In this document: piece by piece, positions 52,498 to 58,837 of the stretch
Position numbering within the stretch: position 1 is the first letter of the stretch
Layout of the letters: each line of letters begins with the position of its first letter
From: a virus
DNA: 64,000 nt
Reading direction: 5' to 3' (one strand)
IMG/VR virus record: IMGVR_UViG_3300034283_001603
Span: 27,960 to 91,959 of that record
Made by a program: the position numbers and the translations under genes
Notes under the pieces: model-generated
Databases searched by the model: none
Seen by the model: the letters and a program-made list of their open reading frames with translations, nothing else
Told to the model about the DNA's origin: nothing

Positions 52498-52794
52498 ATG
52501 ATCAAGCCCTTCGGTAACCTTCTGTTAGTAAAAGAAGATAAAATTGAAGATAGGACCACATCATCTGGTATAGTGCTTATGGCCTCACTAAGTGAGTCTA
52601 ATCTTAGAACTGGTAAGATAGTTGATCTTGGAAATGGTGAGCACAACTATAAAGGTGAGCTTATACCAATTAATGGATTAGATATTGGTGATAGCGTGTA
52701 TTACAACCAAAATAGCGGAACAGATATTGAAGATGAAGACGGAGAAAAGTATTTGCTTTTGAATACAAAAAGCGTACTAGCAATTAAGGGGTAA
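52498..52794 (+). CDS. groES: GroES-like co-chaperonin
   Basis: The product has 98 residues, matching Cpn10 length. IKPFGNLLLVKEDKIEDRTTSSGIVL, LRTGKIVDLGNGEH, DIGDSVYYNQNSGTDIE and YLLLNTKSVLAI reproduce the GroES beta barrel with a mobile loop around residues 18-30. Phage co-chaperonins such as T4 gp31 replace GroES so that host GroEL folds the capsid protein. No GroEL gene is present, consistent with use of host GroEL. Confidence 0.88.
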   Translation: MIKPFGNLLLVKEDKIEDRTTSSGIVLMASLSESNLRTGKIVDLGNGEHNYKGELIPINGLDIGDSVYYNQNSGTDIEDEDGEKYLLLNTKSVLAIKG

Positions 52795-52796
52795 AG

Positions 52797-52979
52797 TTGA
52801 GAAAAGGGTTTGTTTTTAAATCATTATCTGACTCAGTTATACTGCAGGTTAAAACAAAATCTCCAGAAAAATGGCTATTGGTTGATAGAGAAACTGGTCA
52901 AGTCTATCAAGGAAGCAAAAATGGACACTGGGATAGATTAGATCCAGTTATAAAAACCGACAAAAATAAAAGCTATTGA
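52797..52979 (+). CDS. Unknown small protein
   Basis: The product has 60 residues from a TTG start with AAGGGG upstream. A compact WW/SH3-like beta pattern is possible (EKWLLVDRETGQVYQGSKNGHWDRLDP). The stop overlaps the next promoter's -35 box. Function is unknown. Confidence 0.5.
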   Translation: MRKGFVFKSLSDSVILQVKTKSPEKWLLVDRETGQVYQGSKNGHWDRLDPVIKTDKNKSY

Positions 52980-53004
52980 CAGCAACTGTAATATATTATA
53001 TAAT
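52976..53004 (+). promoter_or_regulatory. Promoter TTGACA-17-TATAAT
   Basis: Perfect hexamers TTGACA (52976-52981) and TATAAT (52999-53004) with 17-base spacing; the ATG at 53013 follows after eight bases. Strong, probably leaderless. It drives the glycosyltransferase/nucleotidyltransferase operon. Confidence 0.75.
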
Positions 53005-53012
53005 AAACTATA

Positions 53013-53144
53013 ATGATAAATAAGATTATATGCATGATTAAAGGACACACCCTTGTAGATGCAGGCACATGTCCATATACTGGCTCAACATATCAATATT
53101 GTGAAAGATGCACTGCAATGATTCCAATCCAGGTGGCGGTATGA
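53013..53144 (+). CDS. 43-residue Cys-containing protein
   Basis: First gene after a perfect promoter. Pattern GHTLVDAGTCPYTGSTYQYCERC suggests a zinc ribbon (C..., CxxC). It overlaps the next gene by four bases. Function is unknown. Confidence 0.5.
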   Translation: MINKIICMIKGHTLVDAGTCPYTGSTYQYCERCTAMIPIQVAV

Positions 53145-53248
53145 AAGAGCCTAAAATAATGAAGATGGACTGGCGTTCATTAGGATATTGGCCAGTCTAC
53201 AAAGATGGAAAACTTACATGGGAAAAGGATCCAGAAAATAATGATTGA
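53141..53248 (+). CDS. 35-residue protein, unknown
   Basis: ATGA overlap with the previous gene and overlap with the following one. Sequence MDWRSLGYWPVYKDGKLTWEKD is tryptophan-rich. Translational coupling on both sides supports expression. Confidence 0.4.
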   Translation: MKEPKIMKMDWRSLGYWPVYKDGKLTWEKDPENND

Positions 53249-53504
53249 TTGGTTAGTTCATAAATTGTTTTGGTGGGCACCACTTAGAAAAGCTATATTT
53301 GAAGAAGTGCATATGTATGATCATTTGTCTGATGTATTTACTAATTCAGACTTAACAGATATAGCCTCATGCAGCTGGATGGAAGGCGACACTTGGTACG
53401 GTTGGGAATATGATAGTGAACTAAATCGTTACTATTTTAATGACATTGGTAACAAATCCCTGGTTGGATTATGGGAAGACAATTGGCTAAAAGAAGCCCT
53501 ATGA
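53241..53504 (+). CDS. Unknown acidic aromatic protein
   Basis: The product has 87 residues from the ATG at 53241; upstream in-frame ATG at 53205 lies inside the previous gene. It has many Trp/Tyr (WYGWEYDSELNRYYFND) and is acidic. It overlaps the glycosyltransferase start by four bases. It is not recognised. Confidence 0.5.
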   Translation: MIDWLVHKLFWWAPLRKAIFEEVHMYDHLSDVFTNSDLTDIASCSWMEGDTWYGWEYDSELNRYYFNDIGNKSLVGLWEDNWLKEAL

Positions 53505-54166
53505 TACCAATCCTATCAATACCAGTTTTAAACAGATATGATCTGTTAGATGAAAATTTAAGATTGATAAACTACCCTATCAAAGAAATATTAATTATTA
53601 ACAATGGTAAAGAAATATATGAACCTAAAAGAAAAGATTTAAACATAAGGGTTCTTAATCTTCCATCCAACCTCGGAATGTCGGGATCTTGGAACCTTAC
53701 AATTAAACTTTATCCTCATGAAAAATATTGGATGTTTTCTTCTGCAGATACCCACTGGATGCCAGAGTCTCTACAACAAATGCATGAGATGAGTGGTGAG
53801 TCAAAAATAATTTGCAGCAGTGAGGGGTTTAGTTGTTTTTCTGTTGGTGAAGATGTTGTTAGACATATAGGACTATTTGACGAATACTTTTATCCATATG
53901 TATACGAAGATGACGATTATCGTGAAAGATTATTTATACATAATAGTAAAAAAAAGTTGCCACAACTACATTTTCTTAATAGAGCAGTAGATGTTTCTGT
54001 TCCACATGGAGCATCACAAACAGTTTTAAGTGATGAACTTCTTTTCCAAAAATCTAAAGAGACATATGTTAAAAATAAAGAGTACTTAGAATTAAAAAAA
54101 TCTCAAGAATTTAAAATAATGGGAACCTGGGACATAGATGTAAGAAGGAATCAAGAATGGCTATAA
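53501..54166 (+). CDS. Family 2 glycosyltransferase (GT-A)
   Basis: The product has 221 residues from the ATG at 53501 (ATGA overlap). The N-terminus IPILSIPVLNRYDLLDENL and IKEILIINNG, LGMSGSWNLTI and MFSSADTHWMPESL follow the GT2 fold, with SADTHW replacing the usual DxD. HIGLFDEYFYPYVYEDDDYRERL supplies the acidic ED motif before the acceptor region. It shares ten bases with the nucleotidyltransferase downstream. It transfers a sugar to an unknown acceptor. Confidence 0.75.
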   Translation: MIPILSIPVLNRYDLLDENLRLINYPIKEILIINNGKEIYEPKRKDLNIRVLNLPSNLGMSGSWNLTIKLYPHEKYWMFSSADTHWMPESLQQMHEMSGESKIICSSEGFSCFSVGEDVVRHIGLFDEYFYPYVYEDDDYRERLFIHNSKKKLPQLHFLNRAVDVSVPHGASQTVLSDELLFQKSKETYVKNKEYLELKKSQEFKIMGTWDIDVRRNQEWL

Positions 54167-54822
54167 TAGGAGTTTTACCAGCTTCTGGAAGATCCTCAAG
54201 AATTGGTGGGATACCTAAATTTTGTTTGCCAATATCTGATGAAAGGTCTTTGTTGCAGTGGCATGTTGAACAGATGCTCGAGGTTTGTGATGAAGTAAGA
54301 GTTGCAACAAGGCCTGAGTGGGTTCCAATAGTACAAAATATGGACATGAATGTCAAGATTATTGTTCTTGAGCCATCAACAATGTCTGATGCTATAAAAT
54401 TTATGGTAGGAGATTGTAACGATACTGTTCTTGTTGGTATGCCAGACACTTACATACATAAAACACACAAAAATATTTATAAAGAAATGCTTGCGGTTGA
54501 TGGAGATCTTATTTTAGGAACGTGGGAATGCACTGATGATATAAAAGGCAAGGTAGGACAAGTACTAATTTCTGGCAATAAAGTTATTGGATCAAAGGAT
54601 AAGTCTGCTGACTGTGACTATAAGCATATGTGGGGCACAATGTTGTTTAGAAAAAACCTGGTACGATATATAGACCCAGAGTTGGAACACCCAGGGAAGC
54701 AAATACAAGAGTGGATTGATATGAATTTGAATATTAGGTCCGTAAGTGCTGGTGGTAAATATATGGATGTGGGGACCCTTAATGGTTTAAAGCAACTATA
54801 CAAAGAAATGGATAAGGACTAA
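54157..54822 (+). CDS. Sugar-nucleotide nucleotidyltransferase
   Basis: The product has 221 residues. The signature LPASGRSSRIGGIPK (residues 7-21) fits the GxGxRxxPxxK-like NTP-binding loop of the GlmU/RfbA family, followed by LVGMPDTYI (~90, DxD-like) and LGTWECTDD. It probably makes the NDP-sugar used by the overlapping GT2. It is shorter than GlmU, lacking the acetyltransferase domain. Confidence 0.72.
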   Translation: MAIIGVLPASGRSSRIGGIPKFCLPISDERSLLQWHVEQMLEVCDEVRVATRPEWVPIVQNMDMNVKIIVLEPSTMSDAIKFMVGDCNDTVLVGMPDTYIHKTHKNIYKEMLAVDGDLILGTWECTDDIKGKVGQVLISGNKVIGSKDKSADCDYKHMWGTMLFRKNLVRYIDPELEHPGKQIQEWIDMNLNIRSVSAGGKYMDVGTLNGLKQLYKEMDKD

Positions 54823-54860
54823 GGTGGAACAGATGGCCCGACTCCCTCACCTGGAGCTTA

Positions 54861-55052
54861 ATGCCTAAACATTGGGAAGATAAATCTCAATGGATCACAC
54901 ATTGCCCAATATGTTTTTGTGCAACTACACATCAATTATTAGATTTTCATTTACAATATCATGAAAATAAGATCCCAATTAGTGAGCCCGCCGAAAATAT
55001 AGAGCTTCCAGTCAACTACGTTGACACAACTGATGGTATAATAGATATCTAA
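54861..55052 (+). CDS. Zinc-finger small protein
   Basis: The product has 63 residues. CPICFCATTHQLLDFHLQYHE has CxxC and HxxxH (~15-33), a C2H2-like finger. The end is acidic. Function is unknown. Confidence 0.5.
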   Translation: MPKHWEDKSQWITHCPICFCATTHQLLDFHLQYHENKIPISEPAENIELPVNYVDTTDGIIDI

Positions 55053-55071
55053 CGATAAGGGTATATTAAAT

Positions 55072-55317
55072 ATGGAACAGTGGGTAAATAGCTACGCCTC
55101 ATACGTGCTTGTTTTAAGCGGTGCAGCAGCTATGTTTGTAATTGGCAGGAAGAAAAGATTTGGTTGGCTCTGGTTCATATTTAATGAATTTATGTGGACT
55201 GCATATGCTTTGATAACAAAGCAGTACGGTTTTATTCTTGGCGCTATCCTTTATGGGATAGTAGGTGTTAAATCTTATTTACACTGGTCTAAAAAGGGAA
55301 TAAACAAGATACATTAA
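55072..55317 (+). CDS. Small three-span membrane protein
   Basis: The product has 81 residues with hydrophobic segments at ~10-24, 30-50 and 53-68. The C-terminal phrase ITKQYGFILGAILYGIVGVKSYLHW resembles the ends of small phage proteins with PnuC-like spans. Transport of a vitamin precursor is possible but unsupported. No SD; TATATT lies at 55062-55067. Confidence 0.5.
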   Translation: MEQWVNSYASYVLVLSGAAAMFVIGRKKRFGWLWFIFNEFMWTAYALITKQYGFILGAILYGIVGVKSYLHWSKKGINKIH

Positions 55318-55329
55318 TAGGGGGAACCG

Positions 55330-55578
55330 ATGGCATACTCTAGATTTACAGACAGCGACATTTATATATACGCTCATGTAGGCGGATGGATAGAGTGTGC
55401 TGCATGTTGGCTAAATGAAAGTTCAGATGAGTATTCCTTATTCTCAATGTCAGAAGAGATCCACGATGATGGGCATTTGATTACCCATGTGAGAGAGCAT
55501 ATTAAAGCAGGCCACGATGTACCCCAAGGATTGCTTATGGAGATACTTGCAGATAATGATAGATATGGTAAACTATAG
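55330..55578 (+). CDS. Conserved actinophage-type small protein
   Basis: The product has 82 residues with GGGGG upstream. DSDIYIYAHVGGWIECAACWL is followed by a His-containing C-terminal helix (HDDGHLITHVREHIKAGHDVP) reminiscent of a zinc-binding C2H2 unit. Similar proteins occur in large actinophages. Function is unknown. Confidence 0.6.
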   Translation: MAYSRFTDSDIYIYAHVGGWIECAACWLNESSDEYSLFSMSEEIHDDGHLITHVREHIKAGHDVPQGLLMEILADNDRYGKL

Positions 55579-55580
55579 AT

Positions 55581-55802
55581 ATGGATAATATTGAATTAAC
55601 AGATGAAGAGATCTCAAAAGGGTATCAATCAGAGAACCCAGATGAAGATAAGTGGGACAACATTGAGAAGGCTTGCTGGAGCGGATACAAGCAGGTGGGT
55701 ATGAAGGACAAGGGCGGAAGAAGAGTCCCTAACTGCGTACCTGTAAAGAAGTCTCTATTCGGCACAGAAGGCCCTCAGAACCTCATACCAAGGAACAAGT
55801 AA
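55581..55802 (+). CDS. Small protein with KACW-GY-NCVP motif
   Basis: The product has 73 residues. EKACWSGYKQVGMKDKGGRRVPNCVPVKKS is a recognisable short motif seen in many phage structural or maturation proteins and standalone small genes. Its biochemical role is not known. It is linked by one base to the next gene. Confidence 0.55.
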   Translation: MDNIELTDEEISKGYQSENPDEDKWDNIEKACWSGYKQVGMKDKGGRRVPNCVPVKKSLFGTEGPQNLIPRNK

Positions 55803-55803
55803 T

Positions 55804-55971
55804 ATGGGTATACTAGATAACCTTGAAGCATATCTAGAAAAGGCGGAGAAGACAGACAGATGTCATTACTGCCAAGCTGTAGCTACATACAATGATTTAG
55901 CTGAAGTAGATCAAACATATAAGGTAGTAGGCGTATGTGCATGTCATTCATTTAAAGGATTATCTTCATAA
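55804..55971 (+). CDS. Zinc-binding small protein
   Basis: The product has 55 residues. CHYC (~20-23) and CACH (~46-49) suggest a zinc site. The gene overlaps the end of the inverted JmjC/cupin-like gene by six bases in convergent orientation. Confidence 0.5.
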   Translation: MGILDNLEAYLEKAEKTDRCHYCQAVATYNDLAEVDQTYKVVGVCACHSFKGLSS

Positions 55972-56505
55972 TTTCCAGCTAAACCCTATAGCAGCTCTAG
56001 GCATAGGAAAATTTACTGCGTGATATACACCACACGGTACATACACCATGTCTCCTGGATTTACTGTATATGTCTCACCTTGAGAATTCCATGTGGTTGA
56101 TCCTATACATTGCCAGTATAAAACTTCTTGGGTGTCACAATGAGATTCTACAGGGTTTAAATTACTAGATAAAGTGACATAAACAGTGCTTATTCCACCT
56201 GGAACATTAAATACATCAGTAAAATATTTTTCTATCTTTTCGCTAGATTCCCCTAAAAGACCACTGCCTGACATGTAAAAATAAAAGTTTTCTTTAATCA
56301 TAAGGTTATTAATTGTTACAGCGCCAAACTTCTTATCTCTTTCGTTTGGCTGACCCATTATAGGGTTTTCTGCATTAGAGGTTTTATCTATGTAATCTAT
56401 AAACTCTTGCCATGATGGAGTGTTGGTGCAGAAGTCCTTAAGAACAGCAATTTTAGACTCTTTTTTGCAATTCTCAATAGTTTCCAATATACTTGTAGTA
56501 ATCAT
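55966..56505 (-). CDS. JmjC/cupin-like Fe(II) oxygenase
   Basis: The product has 179 residues on the minus strand, the only inverted gene in the plus-strand accessory block. An iron-binding HxD...H site is visible: H122-C-D124 (SHCDTQEVLYWQCIGSTTW) and H162 (PGDMVYVPCGVYHAV). The layout, with the tryptophan-containing strand and PGD turn before the second His, matches cupin_8/JmjC-type hydroxylases. It would be the third 2OG-type oxygenase in this window. Inversion and its own leader suggest independent acquisition. Confidence 0.72.
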   Translation of the reverse strand: MITTSILETIENCKKESKIAVLKDFCTNTPSWQEFIDYIDKTSNAENPIMGQPNERDKKFGAVTINNLMIKENFYFYMSGSGLLGESSEKIEKYFTDVFNVPGGISTVYVTLSSNLNPVESHCDTQEVLYWQCIGSTTWNSQGETYTVNPGDMVYVPCGVYHAVNFPMPRAAIGFSWKL

Positions 56506-56561
56506 ATGTCATAATCATATCATATTTGATCGAAAAAGTGAAGTCGAAAAGTAGAGACCCC

Positions 56562-56590
56562 TTGTCAGTACCTGACATAAATGCTATAAT
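56562..56590 (+). promoter_or_regulatory. Promoter TTGTCA-17-TATAAT overlapped by TGTCAG inverted repeat
   Basis: TTGTCA (56562-56567) and TATAAT (56585-56590) are spaced by 17 bases. The palindrome TGTCAG-TAC-CTGACA (56563-56577) covers the -35 box and half the spacer. It lies in the divergent region between the inverted gene and the ATG at 56597, six bases after TATAAT. It is a likely operator. Confidence 0.65.
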
Positions 56591-56596
56591 AAATAT

Positions 56597-56806
56597 ATGT
56601 TACAGAGCTTAGAGATACCTGATCCATTTGCTACTTTTGTGGCACACAAATATGCCAATTTTAAGGGAGCTAAATATGACTTCTTTAGCGGTGAATGGGA
56701 TATGGCATGCGGTGCATGCCAAGAGCCATTAAACGCTCCAACTAAGAAGATATTGACTAAGATCAGACTATATCATACTCGTAATGAATGTCTTGGGGGA
56801 TACTGA
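56597..56806 (+). CDS. Zinc-binding small protein
   Basis: The product has 69 residues from a predicted leaderless ATG. CGACQ (~38-41) plus H and C in LYHTRNEC give a zinc-finger-like ligand set. It overlaps the next gene by one base. Function is unknown. Confidence 0.55.
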   Translation: MLQSLEIPDPFATFVAHKYANFKGAKYDFFSGEWDMACGACQEPLNAPTKKILTKIRLYHTRNECLGGY

Positions 56807-56964
56807 TGATAGATAAGATTATAGGTAGAGATCCCAATTGCTATACAGGCGGTGACTGCTGGAATTATGACTATTCAGATAGATGGTTGTTACTCTTTGG
56901 TATCACAATATCAATAGTAGTCATAGCCAGAATAATACGCAATAAAAGGCGGGGTGGCAAATAG
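56806..56964 (+). CDS. 52-residue membrane protein
   Basis: ATG in a TGATG overlap. A polar N-terminus with two Cys (NCYTGGDCWNYDYSD) is followed by one transmembrane span (WLLLFGITISIVVIARII) and a basic end (RNKRRGGK). An outside N-terminus with a possible disulfide is suggested by the positive-inside rule. Confidence 0.55.
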   Translation: MIDKIIGRDPNCYTGGDCWNYDYSDRWLLLFGITISIVVIARIIRNKRRGGK

Positions 56965-56966
56965 GT

Positions 56967-57131
56967 ATGGCAAAAAAACGGAAGTTCAATTGGGATCAAC
57001 AGCTTCAATATGCCCAAGAAGCATTAGATAAGAATAAAGCCCTAATAGAGTCTACATCTAGAGGAACTAATGCAAATAAGGCTTCATCTTGGTCTAGAAG
57101 ACCATCTAAAAACAAAAGCAGGGTACAATAG
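56967..57131 (+). CDS. 54-residue basic protein, unknown
   Basis: ATG two bases after the previous stop. Basic and Gln/Ser-rich (MAKKRKFNWDQQLQYAQEAL, WSRRPSKNKSRVQ). Its stop region contains the -10 box of the next gene. Confidence 0.5.
   Translation: MAKKRKFNWDQQLQYAQEALDKNKALIESTSRGTNANKASSWSRRPSKNKSRVQ
57124..57129 (+). promoter_or_regulatory. -10 box TACAAT six bases before ATG
   Basis: TACAAT at 57124-57129 lies inside the end of the previous gene and six bases before the ATG at 57136. A leaderless start is predicted. Confidence 0.4.
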
Positions 57132-57135
57132 GGTT

Positions 57136-57717
57136 ATGAAAAAATACATGGTTGCGGATCTAGTAAAGGATCTAAATAAAGATAAGATTATGAGAGCCAT
57201 GGAAGAATATGGACTATCCAAAGGCGATGCAGAAGAATTTGTCGATAATTACCCAAATGAGTCTGCTTGGCCTGATGTAGAAGGAACTGCTGAGCTATAC
57301 GGTGTAGGTATAATAGATGTTGATGACGACATGGTTGAAGCATATCTGTCTTTTAACGAAGAAGAAAAAGTCTACTTGATGGAATTGGGCGGGATGCCAA
57401 AAGCTAAGGGTGAGATAAGTACTAGTATGGGTAAGGTATTCTTCTGGTTCAATATATCACTAGGTACATTTATACTTACAACTATCTTTGATAAAGGGAA
57501 TATAGCTCAGTATCCAGTATCTGTATCAGAACTAAGAGATATAAGATCATCTTCCTCATTTGGTGAAAAGTTTAATAAAGACATTAGATCTAATACATCA
57601 TATAGCGATAAACCTGGAGCATGTGGCTGTATTGGCGAAGATCCAGCTAATCCAAAGAGACTTTGTGATGAGGCTGATTTTGCCCAAATGCCAAAAGAAT
57701 TTAAGCGCTACCTATAA
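57136..57717 (+). CDS. Unknown acidic protein, last plus-strand gene
   Basis: The product has 193 residues from the leaderless ATG at 57136; in-frame codons upstream lie inside the preceding gene. N-terminal ~60 residues are helical (DLNKDKIMRAMEEYGLSKGDA). A hydrophobic segment (KVFFWFNISLGTFILTTIF, ~103-121) may be a membrane span. The C-terminus has Cys (GACGCIGEDP, LCDEADF). It closes the plus-strand block. Confidence 0.5.
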   Translation: MKKYMVADLVKDLNKDKIMRAMEEYGLSKGDAEEFVDNYPNESAWPDVEGTAELYGVGIIDVDDDMVEAYLSFNEEEKVYLMELGGMPKAKGEISTSMGKVFFWFNISLGTFILTTIFDKGNIAQYPVSVSELRDIRSSSSFGEKFNKDIRSNTSYSDKPGACGCIGEDPANPKRLCDEADFAQMPKEFKRYL

Positions 57718-57747
57718 TATCCCCCCTCCCTTTATCTCCCTTGTATG

Positions 57748-57762
57748 AGCCTCCTAGAGGCT
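57748..57762 (+). terminator. Short terminator-like hairpin
   Basis: AGCCTC-CTA-GAGGCT with TATTTAG downstream, 30 bases after the last plus-strand stop. It is a modest intrinsic terminator for the accessory operon. Confidence 0.5.
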
Positions 57763-57769
57763 TATTTAG

Positions 57770-57799
57770 TGGAGTATTGTGGAGTAAAGTGGAGAATCA
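57770..57799. repeat. Three 10-bp phased TGGAGNA direct repeats
   Basis: TGGAGTATTG, TGGAGTAAAG and TGGAGAATCA follow each other with an exact 10-bp period, about one helical turn. This arrangement resembles iterons or clustered protein-binding sites on one DNA face. Confidence 0.55.
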
Positions 57800-57934
57800 T
57801 ACTATCAATTTAGATCCAAATACTATCATTATATATAGTTAAATATACTAGTGTAATGGAACAAGGGCATTCATAATCGTAATCGTAATATATGGCCAAG
57901 GCTTAGCATATTGGCCAATATATGTCAATAGATA

Positions 57935-57982
57935 TTCCAGGAAATTTTTTTATTTGTTCGTAAAGAGCAATTTTGGCCCATA
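57935..57982. repeat. Dispersed intergenic repeat, copy R1
   Basis: Begins TTCCAGGAAATTTTTTTA and ends CGTAAAG-N7-TTTGGCCCATA. It shares the TTCCAG...CGTAA...GCCC framework with four other copies at 58081, 58851, 61281 and 63103. Confidence 0.55.
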
Positions 57983-58080
57983 TTTATGGCAAAAAATTAT
58001 GTCTAATTCTGTATAATTTGTCTCATATAATGAGATATTCTATACAGATTTTGACAGATTTTATTCAATATGCATACAAA

Positions 58081-58127
58081 TTCCAGCGTATTTTTACATG
58101 CGTCGTAAAGAAGAAATTTGGCCCATA
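58081..58127. repeat. Dispersed intergenic repeat, copy R2, with hairpin
   Basis: Begins TTCCAGCGTATTTTTA and ends CGTAAAG-N7-TTTGGCCCATA, running into the perfect GCCCAT-AAG-ATGGGC stem (58121-58135). It lies 146 bases from R1 in the same orientation. Confidence 0.55.
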
Positions 58128-58192
58128 AGATGGGCATACAAAAATGGGACATATAGCTAATTAAAGCCATATGCCCCATAGGGGAAGTTATA

Positions 58193-58537
58193 TTAGAATG
58201 AATCTAGATCCATTATGTATTTGCTATCTCTTACTCTTGTTTCTTCAAGGGATTTAATAGTTAGGTTTCTATCCACCGCCCCGTATTTTGCTTCGAGGAT
58301 GTCGTTGAGAGCATCTGCCATAAGCAATCCTTCGGATGTGTATCCCTTATCCCATTCTGACTTTAATCTAAGGGAATTGTATTGGATAATGTATTTAACT
58401 AGTTCCATTAGTCTATCTTGGGTATACAAGGTATGTTCAGTTGTTAATACATTTGCCATTACGGCAGGTGAGAAGTTAGCATTGTTTAGATAGTCTGTTA
58501 GTTTTTCTGCTGCTTTGAATTCGTTCGCTTTAGCCAT
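58193..58537 (-). CDS. Unknown protein of early block
   Basis: The product has 114 residues from the ATG at 58537 with AAGGCGG upstream; an earlier in-frame GTG at 58642 would read through the promoter and is rejected. It is helical throughout (KAAEKLTDYLNNANFSPAVMANVL, DRLMELVKYIIQYNSLRL). Transcribed from its own TGTCAGTGG-type promoter. Function is unknown. Confidence 0.65.
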   Translation of the reverse strand: MAKANEFKAAEKLTDYLNNANFSPAVMANVLTTEHTLYTQDRLMELVKYIIQYNSLRLKSEWDKGYTSEGLLMADALNDILEAKYGAVDRNLTIKSLEETRVRDSKYIMDLDSF

Positions 58538-58558
58538 TGAGTTCCGCCTTTCGTTTTG

Positions 58559-58580
58559 ATTATACCATTGACCACTGACA
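58559..58580 (-). promoter_or_regulatory. Phage promoter P1: TGTCAGTGG-N7-TATAAT
   Basis: On the minus strand TGTCAGTGG (58580-58572), seven bases and TATAAT (58564-58559) precede the gene starting at 58537. The AACGAAAGG leader element is at 58555-58547. It is one of five copies with identical spacing. Confidence 0.75.
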
Positions 58581-58650
58581 TTTGTAAATGAAGCGAGGAC
58601 CCTCCCCTTTCCCGTTTCCCACAGAGAGGAGGATCCCCACACTTATTTTA

Positions 58651-58803
58651 TTACTTGACGTTCTTCTTGTCTGTAAAGACTACGCCTTCTTGTGCTGCCT
58701 TGCTGATAGCTCCTAGAGCTGCAGCTGAGAAGCGGCCACGCTTGCCCACAGAAATTCCCTGGGTCTTTAGGTACTCACGAGTTGTTGTTGGTGTTGATGT
58801 CAT
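58651..58803 (-). CDS. Lsr2 C-terminal-domain-like mini protein
   Basis: The product has 50 residues with GAAAGGA upstream. The sequence REYLKTQGISVGKRGRFSAAALGAISKA matches the Lsr2 C-terminal DNA-binding domain, in which G..V..RGR(I/F) inserts into the minor groove of AT-rich DNA. The N-terminal dimerisation domain of Lsr2 is absent. It may be a DNA-binding competitor of host Lsr2-type silencing, or a small regulator. It is transcribed from a separate promoter. Confidence 0.72.
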   Translation of the reverse strand: MTSTPTTTREYLKTQGISVGKRGRFSAAALGAISKAAQEGVVFTDKKNVK

Positions 58804-58837
58804 TTGTTTGATCCTTTCTAGATCAGTTGTTATATAT

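Larger units (their letters stand above)
57763..58192. other. Repeat-rich non-coding junction between convergent blocks
   Basis: No gene is apparent in about 430 bases. It contains three 10-bp phased TGGAGNA repeats (57770-57799), a palindrome ATATTGGCCAATAT (57907-57920), two copies of the dispersed ~47-bp repeat (57935-57982 and 58081-58127), and the hairpin GCCCAT-AAG-ATGGGC (58121-58135). AT content is very high. Plausible roles are an origin or packaging region, terminators for both strands, or small RNAs. Confidence 0.7.

Noticed and set aside
54823-54860. Small gene between the nucleotidyltransferase and the zinc-finger gene
   Set aside because: The only frame (ATG 54833) stops after 11 codons without a clear ribosome site.
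58584-58640. Terminator between Lsr2-like and 58193 genes
   Set aside because: GGATCCTC and GAGGGTCC can pair only with wobble and a long loop, and no U tract follows; too weak to annotate.
58538-58642. N-terminal extension of the 58193 gene to GTG 58642
   Set aside because: The extension would translate promoter P1 and its leader; ATG 58537 has a strong ribosome site.
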